Shown here: positions 1-7,802 of the stretch, one piece after another | Numbering within the stretch: position 1 is the first letter of the stretch | Layout of the letters: every line of letters starts with the position of its first letter | NCBI GenBank assembly: GCA_964395915.1 | Contig: CAYNDB010000041.1 | Coordinates: 1-19,207 of the forward strand | Direction of reading: 5' to 3' | DNA: 19,207 nucleotides | Source: CAYNDB01 sp964395915 | GTDB taxonomy: Bacteria; Nitrospinota_A; UBA7883; JAJRTC01 | Position numbers and translations under genes: made by a program | The notes under the pieces: model-generated | Seen by the model: the letters and a program-made list of their open reading frames with translations, nothing else | Told to the model about the DNA's origin: nothing | Databases searched by the model: none

Positions 1-2349
1 CGCCAGCTTATGGCGGAAAACAAAAAACGGCAGGACCTTGGTCGGGAAAAGTTCATCGAAAGGGTTTGGGAGTGGAAAGCGGAATCTGGCGGCGCGATAG
101 TCAACCAGCTGAAAAAACTTGGCTCTTCGTGCGATTGGGATCGCGAACGCTTCACAATGGACGAGGGCCTTTCACAGGCCGTAAGAGAAGTGTTCGTGTC
201 GCTGTACGAACAGGGGCTTATTTACAAGGGCCGGTATATGATCAACTGGTGCCCGCGCTGTCACACGGCATTATCCGATCTTGAAGTGGAACATCATGAA
301 AAAGACGGGCACATGTGGCATATCCGCTATGCGGTGGAAGGCTCCGACAAGGAGTTTGTAATCGCCACCACAAGGCCGGAGACTCTGCTGGGCGATACCG
401 CAGTGGCTGTCCACCCTGAAGACGAACGATATAAAGACGTCATAGGAAAAAACGTCATCCTGCCGATAAAGGGCCGCAAAATACCTGTCATCGCCGATGA
501 ATATGTCGACATGGAGTTCGGAAGCGGCGCGCTTAAAATCACCCCGGCTCACGATCCCAACGATTTCGATCTTGGTAACAAACATGGTCTTGAGAGGATA
601 AAGGTTATAGGTGACGACGGCCGCATGACAGAAGAGGCGGGAGCGCCGTACACAGGAGAGGACAGGTTTAAGGCGCGAAAGATGATCGTGGACGAGCTTA
701 AGAAGCGCGGCCAGCTGACCAGTATCGAAGACCATCGCCACGCTGTGGGGCAGTGTTACCGTTGCCACAACATCGTGGAGCCGAACGTCTCCAAACAGTG
801 GTTCGTGAAAATAGCTCCGTTGGCGGAGCCTGCCATAAAGGCTGTGGAGGATGGGCGTGTCCGGTTTGTGCCAAAACATTGGGAAAATACCTATTTCGAA
901 TGGATGCGCAATATCCGTGACTGGTGTATAAGCCGCCAGATATGGTGGGGACACCGTATACCGGCGTGGACGTGCGGGAAGTGTGGAGAGCTTATGGTGT
1001 CTCGTGAAGCCCCGGTAAAGTGTGTGAAATGCGGTCATACCGGGCTTGAGCAAGAAAGCGATGTGCTGGATACATGGTTCTCGTCAGCGCTATGGCCGTT
1101 TTCTACGATGGGGTGGCCCAACAAAACAGAAGCTTTGCAAACTTTCTATCCGACATCGACCCTTGTCACTTCATTCGACATAATCTTTTTCTGGGTGGCG
1201 CGGATGATAATGATGGGGCTTAAGTTCACAGGTGAAGCGCCTTTTAAAGACGTATATATACATGCCCTGGTGCGCGACGCCGATGGGCAGAAAATGAGCA
1301 AGTCGAAAGGTAACACCATCGACCCGCTTGAAGTTGTGAAAAAATATGGCGCCGATTCAATGCGCATGACCCTGACAGCGCTGGCGGCCCAGGGAAGGGA
1401 TATAAAGCTTTCGGAGGAGCGGATTGAGGGCTATCGTCATTTCGCCAATAAATTATGGAACGCTTCCCGTTTCGCCCTGATGAACTTGAAAGATTTCGAC
1501 ACTTCAAAAGTTGATATAGATCGCGACGACCTTGACCTTGCCGACCGATGGATACTTTCGAGGCTCCAAGGCGTTATCAAGACGACCAGAAAGGCGCTGG
1601 ACGAATACAAGTTCAACGATGCGGCCCATTGCATATATCAATTTGTATGGAAGGAGTTGTGCGACTGGTATCTGGAAATGATAAAACCACGTTTGCGCGG
1701 CGACGAAAAAGGCAAGGACGCTGCTCTGAACACGCTCTGTTTCACATTGGAGAGCGCGTTACGGCTGTTACACCCGATCATGCCATTTCTGACAGAAGAG
1801 CTGTGGCAGAAAGTAAAACCTTCCGGCGATTTTATCTCCCTTGCTCCCTTTCCTGTCGCCGACGAATCGCTTATAGACGGAAACGTGGAAAAAAAGATGA
1901 GCCTTGTCATGGACGTTACCGTAGCCATCAGGAATATACGAGGGGAAATGGGGGTAAAACCTTCCACAAAGCTTAACGTTTCCATTTATGTCAGGGGAAA
2001 AGCCGACATCAGGAATATGTTGGTTCGGCAGGCTCCTTTTATCGACAAGCTTGCCAATGCCAATAGCTCGTTTATCGACAAGCCTTTAAAGAAAAATGAA
2101 GATACCGCTGTTGGCGTTGTGGAAAATGTTGAGGTGTTCGTTAACCTGTCGAACCTTGCCAGCTCCGATGACAGGCGCGCAAAAGCGGAGAGGGAACTTC
2201 GTAAAATCGAGGAGGAAATCGAACATTTTTCTAAAAAACTTAATAACCCGAGATTTGTTGATAAAGCCCCTCCCGAAATAGTGGAAAGGGACAGAGCAAA
2301 GCTTGAAAGCTACAAAGCTCAGGCCGCGAAATTAAAGAAATATGTTTGA
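1..2349 (+). CDS. valS: Valine--tRNA ligase (5' partial)
   Basis: Class I aminoacyl-tRNA synthetase that charges tRNA-Val in the cytoplasm and edits misactivated threonine. The reading frame is open to the first base of the window (codons for R-Q-L precede the first visible ATG at 10), so that ATG is internal. About 100 N-terminal residues, including the HIGH motif, lie outside. Visible in order: the catalytic-core segment ending in CPRCH; the CP1 editing domain with TTRPETLLGD and ITPAHDPNDF; a zinc-ribbon-like CGKCG...CVKCG insert; DTWFSSALWPF; the KMSKS loop at 1291-1305; the anticodon-binding helical domain; and the C-terminal coiled-coil arm (RKIEEEIEHFSKKL) that contacts tRNA. Length and order match bacterial ValRS, with no frameshift. 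The gene ends in TGA at 2347-2349 and has no obvious terminator directly behind it. Identity is certain; only the 5' end is missing. Confidence 0.99.
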   Translation, partial: RQLMAENKKRQDLGREKFIERVWEWKAESGGAIVNQLKKLGSSCDWDRERFTMDEGLSQAVREVFVSLYEQGLIYKGRYMINWCPRCHTALSDLEVEHHEKDGHMWHIRYAVEGSDKEFVIATTRPETLLGDTAVAVHPEDERYKDVIGKNVILPIKGRKIPVIADEYVDMEFGSGALKITPAHDPNDFDLGNKHGLERIKVIGDDGRMTEEAGAPYTGEDRFKARKMIVDELKKRGQLTSIEDHRHAVGQCYRCHNIVEPNVSKQWFVKIAPLAEPAIKAVEDGRVRFVPKHWENTYFEWMRNIRDWCISRQIWWGHRIPAWTCGKCGELMVSREAPVKCVKCGHTGLEQESDVLDTWFSSALWPFSTMGWPNKTEALQTFYPTSTLVTSFDIIFFWVARMIMMGLKFTGEAPFKDVYIHALVRDADGQKMSKSKGNTIDPLEVVKKYGADSMRMTLTALAAQGRDIKLSEERIEGYRHFANKLWNASRFALMNLKDFDTSKVDIDRDDLDLADRWILSRLQGVIKTTRKALDEYKFNDAAHCIYQFVWKELCDWYLEMIKPRLRGDEKGKDAALNTLCFTLESALRLLHPIMPFLTEELWQKVKPSGDFISLAPFPVADESLIDGNVEKKMSLVMDVTVAIRNIRGEMGVKPSTKLNVSIYVRGKADIRNMLVRQAPFIDKLANANSSFIDKPLKKNEDTAVGVVENVEVFVNLSNLASSDDRRAKAERELRKIEEEIEHFSKKLNNPRFVDKAPPEIVERDRAKLESYKAQAAKLKKYV

Positions 2350-2417
2350 GAAAATTCAGCTCAAAGAGGCTGCGTGGTAAAATCGCCAAAACTGTGGAAA
2401 GGTGTCCGTAAAAATAT

Positions 2418-2462
2418 CCTTGACATGATAGATAGCGATGATTACTATCTGACATCTTGAGG
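2418..2462. other. Imperfect 18-position hairpin downstream of valS
   Basis: Left arm 2418-2435 and right arm 2445-2462 enclose a 9-nt loop (2436-2444). Pairing the arms by hand gives 13 Watson-Crick pairs, 3 G-U wobbles and 2 mismatches (C24/C56 and A28/A52 in the 24xx numbering). No T-tract follows on the plus strand, so it does not look like an intrinsic terminator. It may be an mRNA 3'-end structure or a small-RNA stem. Its role is unknown. Confidence 0.45.
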
Positions 2463-2664
2463 GCATAAAACGGTGTTGGGGAGGCTCTTTTAGCCATGGT
2501 GTTTCTTTTTCGGGAAATACCAGGTTTTCGGAAGCTTGTCCATGGCCGATGATGTTATATACGAAGTTTTGAAGTTTGAAGTATGTAGCCAATAAAAAAT
2601 CACCTTGGCTGTAACCGGTTATGAAGCCTGAGCTGCATAACTATTCTTACACTTTTTGCAACGA

Positions 2665-2685
2665 GTTAGTAGTTAGTAGTTAGTA
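2665..2685. repeat. Triple tandem heptamer GTTAGTA
   Basis: Three perfect head-to-tail copies of GTTAGTA occupy 2665-2671, 2672-2678 and 2679-2685, about 30 bp upstream of the cytochrome c start. Because 7 is not a multiple of 3, the array puts TAG stops in every plus-strand frame. It looks like a slippage-prone microsatellite in the 5' leader or promoter region. Whether it affects expression cannot be judged from sequence. Confidence 0.85.
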
Positions 2686-2717
2686 GAGAGATAAACCAGA
2701 TTATTTAGGAGGGATGT

Positions 2718-3137
2718 ATGAAAAAATTATTCGCCGGGCTATTTGCTTTAAGCCTTGCCTTCGTTTTCGTTTCCGCTGGAACTGCTTTAGCGGGTGGCGA
2801 TGCCGCTAAAGGTGAAGTTATTTTCAAGAAAGGGACAGCGAAAGTTGCCCTGAATGGAAAAAAAGTAAACAACAAATGCAAAACATGCCATAAACTGACT
2901 GAGAAAAAGAAAGTCGGCCCCGGCCTGAAAGGCGTTACAAAGCGTCGTTCCGAAGCCTGGTTGGTTAAATGGATGGCAGATCCCCAGAAAACCTGGGAAG
3001 AAAACGACAAAGAGACCCAAGAGCTGAAAAAATGGAAAAAGGGTCGCGATAAAAAACCGAAGACCGCGATGAAAATCAAATTAACTCCCGAGCAGGTCGC
3101 TGATGTTATAGCTTTTCTTAAGAAAAACGACGGCTAA
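2718..3137 (+). CDS. Exported monohaem c-type cytochrome
   Basis: Small class I-like cytochrome c, 139 aa, predicted periplasmic electron carrier or haem subunit. Residues 1-25 form a classical Sec signal peptide (MKK, hydrophobic core, cleavage after ALA). The single haem site is CKTCH (C54, C57, H58). M118 in PKTAMKI, followed by a final helix (TPEQVADVIAFLKK), is the likely distal ligand. A lysine- and tryptophan-rich stretch (about residues 80-117) lies between haem site and methionine, making the mature protein strongly basic. The start is fixed by AGGAGG at 2707-2712 with 5-bp spacing. It is monocistronic: a 368-bp spacer precedes it and an intrinsic terminator follows. No cytochrome maturation or oxidase gene is adjacent, so the redox partner is unknown. 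Confidence 0.92.
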   Translation: MKKLFAGLFALSLAFVFVSAGTALAGGDAAKGEVIFKKGTAKVALNGKKVNNKCKTCHKLTEKKKVGPGLKGVTKRRSEAWLVKWMADPQKTWEENDKETQELKKWKKGRDKKPKTAMKIKLTPEQVADVIAFLKKNDG

Positions 3138-3164
3138 TAGCATCTGATATTTGACTTTAGATAC

Positions 3165-3207
3165 AACCCCGCGACATGTTGAGAAACAACTTGTCGCGGG
3201 GTTTTTT
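3165..3207 (+). terminator. Rho-independent terminator after the cytochrome c gene
   Basis: A 17-bp GC-rich stem is formed by 3165-3181 and 3187-3203, with a single mismatch (T against T) and a 5-nt loop AGAAA. A T6 run at 3202-3207 follows. It lies 28 bp past the cytochrome stop and separates that gene from the TMTC-like gene. Confidence 0.93.
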
Positions 3208-3299
3208 GCTATTAAGTGGCTCTCTTGTGTAAAATCTGTAAAAGCTCCGGTAAAGTTACAGAAAATTCATAATAAAAGCCTTTGAGGCTATCGAGGGCC

Positions 3300-5141
3300 A
3301 TGCCACGAATCACGCCGATTGTTGTTATCTTCACAGTCTCATTCATTTGCTATCAACACACTTTCAACTACCCTTTTCATTACGATGATATTGCGTTTTT
3401 TGTCGATGGCGCTTTGTTTGAGGACGAAAAGGCCCCAGTGCGAATTCTGAATAAAGCAGGCTCGATATGGTCTTTTAACGCCGCCCGGTTTGTGACATTT
3501 TTCAGCCTGGCGGTAAACTACCGCCTTGGCGCTCTGAATACATTCGGATATCACCTGACCAACTTCCTGCTTCACACGTTAAACGCCTTGCTCGTATATT
3601 GGCTGGCAAGCATGATAGCAAAGACCATAGGCGGATCTTACGCCATCCCTACAGAGGCGAAACATACCAGACGTTACACCGGTTTCATGTTTTTATACCC
3701 TCTCATGGCGGCGCTTGTTTTTGTGGCTCACCCGATCCAGACACAGGCTGTCACGTACATATGGCAAAGGTCGACTCTGCTGGTCGCGTTTTTCTACCTT
3801 TTATCAATGACGCTTTACATGAAATCGGCCCTGCTTGAGAAAAGTTCCAGCGGAAAACTTACACTGTCTAACGCTTTGCTTGCAGGGTCGGCAATATCCG
3901 CCGCGGTAGCGATGTTTACAAAACAAACGGCTGTGACTCTCCCTTTTGCAATAGCTTTAATCGACCTTTGCTTCATAAGCGGAACAATAAAGGCTTTGCG
4001 GGAAAGAGCCACGCGACTGGCCCCGTTTGCGCTGGTGTTACTAATAATCCCCGCTCTGACGGCGGTCGGCCTAAATCGTGAAATAAAGGATATTGGAACA
4101 AGAGGGGACAACGTTCTTTCCGCATGGGAATACCTGCTGACCCAATCCACCGTGATCGTTACATACTTTAGGTTGCTCCTGTTTCCCACGGGACAGAATC
4201 TCGACTACGACTATCCTGTGGCGCATTCAATTTTTGATGTTTGGGCGCCGTTTCTTTTTATCTTGTTTATTTTATCGTTTGGCGTCTGGCTGTTTCGCCG
4301 TGCGAGGGTAGTGTCGTTTGGAATACTGTTCTTTTTTCTGGCGCTTTCCGTAGAGTCTTCGATATTCCCGCTGGAGGATGTAATATTCGAGCATCGCCTC
4401 TATCTGCCTTCCGTCGGGTTTGTTTTGGCCGCAGGCTGGGTGTTATTCGATTTTGCCAGAAGACGATCAGACAGAAGCGTTCCGGGTATGTTTGTCGCGC
4501 TTAGCCTGGTTTGCGTAATCCCTCTTTCAATCGCCACCATAAACCGAAACAATGTATGGAAAGACCACGAAACGTTGTGGAGGGATATAGTCGCAAAATC
4601 GCCTCGTAAACCAAGGGGCTATATTATCCTCGCCAAAGCGGCTTTGGATAGAAGCGACTTTGATGAGGCGAAAAATTTTCTTTTGCGAGCGTTAGACGTT
4701 AAGCCGAGGCCGGCAATGGCTTCTGTCGCCCACCATAGCCTCGGCCGTGTATACGAGAAAAAGGGGGATAATGAGGCCGCCATCGAAGAATATAACAAAG
4801 CGGTGGAGATAAGTCCCGGTTTGGGGGCCGCTCATTACAGCCTGGGGAAAATTTACTTTGCTAAAGGGATGTATAAAAAATCGGCGCGGCATTACCTGGC
4901 CGCTATTAACTCAAGGCCACGTTCGGTAATGCTAAGACTTGCTTTAGGACGCGCCTTGACGCAAGGCAAATTTTACGACGATGCGGTGGTAGTGTATCAA
5001 AGCGTACTTAAGATCAATCCAGATAACATAGAAGCGCATCATAACCTGTGGCTTCTTTACTCCGCCATGGAAAATAAAAAGAAGGCCGAGGTTCATCGTG
5101 AAAAAGCTATGGAAGGCGGATACAGTGTCGACGTTAACTAA
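3300..5141 (+). CDS. TMTC-like multi-pass membrane protein with C-terminal TPRs
   Basis: A 613-aa inner-membrane protein with many hydrophobic helices (to about residue 412), followed by about five tetratricopeptide repeats (437-613). Several motifs match the TMTC/GT-C glycosyltransferase-like group: the acidic pair in PFHYDD (D29, D30) of the first extracytoplasmic loop, HPIQTQAV...QRSTLL (about 144-160), EHRLYLPSVGF (364-374) and the NRNNVWKDHETLW junction (415-427). GT-C enzymes use lipid-linked sugar donors, and eukaryotic TMTCs O-mannosylate proteins. The bacterial substrate is unknown, so glycosyl transfer is an inference. Start choice: ATG 3300 has GAGGG only 2 bp upstream, while in-frame TTG 3282 adds six residues but has no ribosome-binding site. 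The 3' end overlaps the DUF481 gene by 44 bp, suggesting co-translation. Confidence 0.85.
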   Translation: MPRITPIVVIFTVSFICYQHTFNYPFHYDDIAFFVDGALFEDEKAPVRILNKAGSIWSFNAARFVTFFSLAVNYRLGALNTFGYHLTNFLLHTLNALLVYWLASMIAKTIGGSYAIPTEAKHTRRYTGFMFLYPLMAALVFVAHPIQTQAVTYIWQRSTLLVAFFYLLSMTLYMKSALLEKSSSGKLTLSNALLAGSAISAAVAMFTKQTAVTLPFAIALIDLCFISGTIKALRERATRLAPFALVLLIIPALTAVGLNREIKDIGTRGDNVLSAWEYLLTQSTVIVTYFRLLLFPTGQNLDYDYPVAHSIFDVWAPFLFILFILSFGVWLFRRARVVSFGILFFFLALSVESSIFPLEDVIFEHRLYLPSVGFVLAAGWVLFDFARRRSDRSVPGMFVALSLVCVIPLSIATINRNNVWKDHETLWRDIVAKSPRKPRGYIILAKAALDRSDFDEAKNFLLRALDVKPRPAMASVAHHSLGRVYEKKGDNEAAIEEYNKAVEISPGLGAAHYSLGKIYFAKGMYKKSARHYLAAINSRPRSVMLRLALGRALTQGKFYDDAVVVYQSVLKINPDNIEAHHNLWLLYSAMENKKKAEVHREKAMEGGYSVDVN

Positions 5142-5856
5142 ACTCTCTTTTTTACTTTGCCTGATTTTGACCGTTCATTTGGTTGGCAAGGCAAGCGCTG
5201 AAACAAGCGCAGACGGCTTATGGGCCGGGGAAATCGAGCTTGGCGGAGTGGCTACATCGGGAAATACAAAGACCAAAAACTTCAACACACGCCTGATGGT
5301 GAGCAATAAAAGCCCTAAATGGGATCATAAGGCAATTTTTACCGGCTTTTACACTGATGGAGGGAGTGATGATGACACCAGAATATTCACAGCCTCCGTA
5401 AACAGCGGTTACAAGTTATCTAAAACAAGTTATCTCGTGGCCGCTTTCAAATATGAAAACGACCGGTTAACCGGCTATGACTACAGGTTCAATGAGTCTA
5501 TAGGGTATGGCCGGAAATTGATCGATGGGGATAGGGTCAAGTTAAAAATCGAGGCCGGGCCAGGTGGACGGCACAGCAGGCTCAATAACGGCGATCAAGT
5601 CGACGAGCTGATTCTGCGGGCGGCGTTGAACCTCGGCTGGAAAATAAGCAAGACAGCCACTTTAACGGAAAATTTTCTGACAGTAAGCGGAGACGAAGGA
5701 ACAGTCGTTGAGTCTACCACCGCTTTGAAATCCAATATCATTGGAGCCTTGGCGATGAAGTTTTCCTTTAAAGTTAAATGGAACTCCGATCCACCGAACG
5801 AGGTAGAAAATACCGACACCATAACCTCTATAACATTGGTATATGGGTTTAAATAG
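5098..5856 (+). CDS. DUF481-family putative outer-membrane protein
   Basis: A 252-aa protein with an N-terminal signal peptide (hydrophobic core then GKASA, cleavage before ETSADGL) and alternating beta-strand patterns to a terminal aromatic-containing strand (TLVYGFK). The SGNTKTKNFN segment after the signal and the repeated strand-turn-strand pattern fit the DUF481 (YdiY-like, 'salt-induced outer membrane protein') family. Function is unknown; a small beta-barrel is likely. GTG 5098 has GAGG 6 bp upstream (5088-5091) and lies inside the preceding gene, giving a 44-bp overlap. A second in-frame GTG at 5125 with GGAAGG 8 bp upstream would also leave an intact signal peptide, so the start is uncertain. 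The gene converges with the FliL-like gene, with stops 18 bp apart and no visible terminator. Confidence 0.85.
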   Translation: MKKLWKADTVSTLTKLSFLLCLILTVHLVGKASAETSADGLWAGEIELGGVATSGNTKTKNFNTRLMVSNKSPKWDHKAIFTGFYTDGGSDDDTRIFTASVNSGYKLSKTSYLVAAFKYENDRLTGYDYRFNESIGYGRKLIDGDRVKLKIEAGPGGRHSRLNNGDQVDELILRAALNLGWKISKTATLTENFLTVSGDEGTVVESTTALKSNIIGALAMKFSFKVKWNSDPPNEVENTDTITSITLVYGFK

Positions 5857-5874
5857 TCAAAATCCAAAATCAAC

Positions 5875-6456
5875 TTATTGTATGGTCATCTCCGTAATAA
5901 ACATTTTTTTTATGGAGCCAGACCGAATTAGTTTGTTCAGGGCTGTGGTTATCTCTGCCGCCATCCTGCGTCTGTTTCTTTCATCCAGAAAGACCTTGGC
6001 CGGTTTACCCTGCAAAATCTGAAAAATATTTTCCCTGATCAACACAAGATTGTTGTCTATTTCCTTCCCGACCTCAGCCTTGCTCATGTCCGCAGCGAAG
6101 CTTATATTGACAATAAACGCCTTATCACTACTACCTAAATTAATAAGAAATGGATTGAACTGATAAAGCGTGGCTCCGTCCGGGATTATTATTTTTTCTA
6201 CATGCGGTTTTGGCTCCGGGCTTTTTTCAGTAAAATACTGGTATGCGCCCCATCCTCCCGCGATGCTAATTACGACAAAAGCCAGAGCCACGCTTATAAT
6301 AATGGTAAGTTTGGTTTTGTTGACTTTATGTTCCGATGTATCCTCAACGGCCAAAGGCTCTGGTGTCTGAACAGCCGCAACGGCTTCCGGCTCCGGTTCT
6401 GGCGCCAAAGTAAGTTCTGGATCGATGTCCAGTTCAGTTCGTCGTTTTTTAGCCAT
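5875..6456 (-). CDS. fliL: FliL-domain inner-membrane protein
   Basis: 193 aa. A basic cytoplasmic N-terminus (KKRRTE) is followed by a Pro/Glu/Ala-rich stretch (18-42) and one transmembrane helix (about 48-68). A periplasmic FliL domain (about 85-193) begins with LYQFNPFLINLGSSDKAFIV and ends with the family-typical FITEMTIQ. FliL associates with the flagellar basal body and stator and affects motor torque and stator engagement. Assignment rests on architecture and the C-terminal signature. No other flagellar gene is in the window, so it could be an unlinked flagellar FliL or a FliL-like paralogue of another envelope machine. It starts 11 bp after the receiver-TPR gene on the same strand, so the two are probably one transcript. 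Only a weak AAGA precedes the ATG. Confidence 0.85.
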   Translation of the reverse strand: MAKKRRTELDIDPELTLAPEPEPEAVAAVQTPEPLAVEDTSEHKVNKTKLTIIISVALAFVVISIAGGWGAYQYFTEKSPEPKPHVEKIIIPDGATLYQFNPFLINLGSSDKAFIVNISFAADMSKAEVGKEIDNNLVLIRENIFQILQGKPAKVFLDERNRRRMAAEITTALNKLIRSGSIKKMFITEMTIQ

Positions 6457-6467
6457 TTATCTTGAAA

Positions 6468-7646
6468 TTACGATGCGGCGTATTGTCCGGATTGTTTTAA
6501 AACCTGAGCTAATAACTCACCGCACTCAGCGAAGTTCCGGTCAATCTCCAAAGCCTTTTGTAGCGCCGTTTTGGAGCGTCTATAGTCCTCATTTTCAAAA
6601 TACGCCCTGCCCAAATTGTAATAAAGAACCTCGTCCTCTGGAGCGACATCAATGGCTTTCAGATATTCGGTTATAGCTTCCTTGACTTTCCCCTGTCTGC
6701 GTAACGATATTCCCAGCCGATTGTAAACATTTGAATCCTCAACAATGCCAAGCGAGCCCTTGAAAGCCTCGGCGGCTTGCGCCGCCAGGCCAGAGTCAAG
6801 ATACGCCTCACCTATTTCCACTCGTAAAGCGGCGTTTTCACGATCGTTCTGAATTGCCAGGGAAAATGCTTTTTCAGCTTTTTTAGCATCCCCCTGTTTG
6901 ATATGCAACTTCCCCAGTGTCGCTTGGCGCCTGGCGTTGTTGGGGCTGATATTTCCAGCCAGCTCAAAAGATTCTATGGCTTCTTTTTTTCGTTCTGTCT
7001 CCATGTACAGGTTCCCAAGCCTCTCATGTCCCCTGATATACTGCGGGTTGACACTTATAGCTTCTTTGAACCATTTTTCAGCTTCATCATAGTCCCCAGA
7101 GCTTTCAAACGCCTCACCAACAGCCAAACGGGCCCGGGCGGATTCAGATTTTAGCTCAAGCGCTTTGACAAACATTTCGATGGCCGCAGGGTAGTCTGAA
7201 GCATCCATAAATTTAGCCCCTTCATTCATATTTTTCTCAAACATGGAAGGGGACTCTTTATGTCTTAATATTCTCAGAACTTTGCCTTCAAGCGTATTTT
7301 CCTCAAAAGGTTTGATGATATACCCGTCCACTTCTGTTTCGGCCGCCTGGGTTATACGCGATTCCGAGACTTCGCCTGTCATCATCAGAAACGGGATATT
7401 GCGAAACTGTGGATCTTCGCGTAAATACCGTAGCAGTTCAAGCCCGTCCATTTTAGGCATTGTCCATCCGCTGATAATAAAATCAATGTCTCCGACTTTA
7501 ACAATCTCCCACGCTTTAACGCCATCCTCGGCTTCGACGATCTGCTTAAACCCGATATGACGCAACATGACTTTTAAGGAATGACGCATGTTTATCATCT
7601 CGTCGACTATTAAAATCTTGATTCTTTTTAGCGCGGACTTTTCCAT
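6468..7646 (-). CDS. Pseudo-receiver (CheY-like) domain fused to TPR repeats
   Basis: 392 aa. Residues 8-128 form a CheY-type receiver: ILIVDE carries the acidic pair (D15, E16), MMTGE the conserved Thr (T90) and YIIKPF the conserved Lys (K112). The phospho-acceptor Asp is replaced: the motif reads ISGWTMPKMDG, with Gly60 where D is expected. Its codon is GGA (7467-7469 on the complement), two substitutions from GAT or GAC, so a one-base sequencing error cannot explain it. Residues about 138-392 hold roughly seven TPRs, a protein-interaction scaffold. It is therefore probably a phosphorylation-independent adaptor. FliL lies 11 bp downstream, suggesting a role at a motility or envelope complex (inference). 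No Shine-Dalgarno is visible upstream of the ATG, where the leader is instead C-rich. Confidence 0.95.
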   Translation of the reverse strand: MEKSALKRIKILIVDEMINMRHSLKVMLRHIGFKQIVEAEDGVKAWEIVKVGDIDFIISGWTMPKMDGLELLRYLREDPQFRNIPFLMMTGEVSESRITQAAETEVDGYIIKPFEENTLEGKVLRILRHKESPSMFEKNMNEGAKFMDASDYPAAIEMFVKALELKSESARARLAVGEAFESSGDYDEAEKWFKEAISVNPQYIRGHERLGNLYMETERKKEAIESFELAGNISPNNARRQATLGKLHIKQGDAKKAEKAFSLAIQNDRENAALRVEIGEAYLDSGLAAQAAEAFKGSLGIVEDSNVYNRLGISLRRQGKVKEAITEYLKAIDVAPEDEVLYYNLGRAYFENEDYRRSKTALQKALEIDRNFAECGELLAQVLKQSGQYAAS

Positions 7647-7802
7647 GTGATTTACAGGTGGGCGGGGGTTGTTATTGGTACCATATTATCTAAACCTATG
7701 GTTAATCACCCCAATAGTATCATATTTTCCAATATCTAATTATAGCAAAACAACGGATTGACGCCTCATACACAATAGTATCGGCAACATAAAGGAAAAG
7801 GT

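Larger units (their letters stand above)
2350..2717. other. 368-bp spacer between valS and cytochrome c
   Basis: No convincing gene is present. The stretch holds an imperfect hairpin (2418-2462), a perfect 10-bp palindrome TAACCGGTTA (2612-2621), a triple heptamer repeat (2665-2685) and the AGGAGG ribosome-binding site of the next gene (2707-2712). Very short frames exist, for example GTG at 2374 to TGA at 2460 (28 aa, preceded by AAAGAGG) and ATG at 2542 (17 aa). None is recognisable and none has enough length to call. No clean sigma-70 promoter was found for the cytochrome gene. Confidence 0.6.

Noticed and set aside
271..1053. 260-codon open frame on the minus strand
   Set aside because: It lies wholly antisense to the well-conserved valS and has no recognisable domain; it is a shadow of valS codon usage.
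2665..2685. Possible CRISPR repeat
   Set aside because: It is a spacerless 7-bp tandem repeat with three units and no cas genes nearby.
7680..7702. ACCATA/TATGGT inverted repeat and a duplicated CAATAGTATC (7712-7721 and 7773-7782) in the receiver-TPR leader
   Set aside because: Six-bp arms with an 11-nt loop and a lone 10-mer pair in an AT-rich spacer are expected by chance; recorded only as a possible leader structure.
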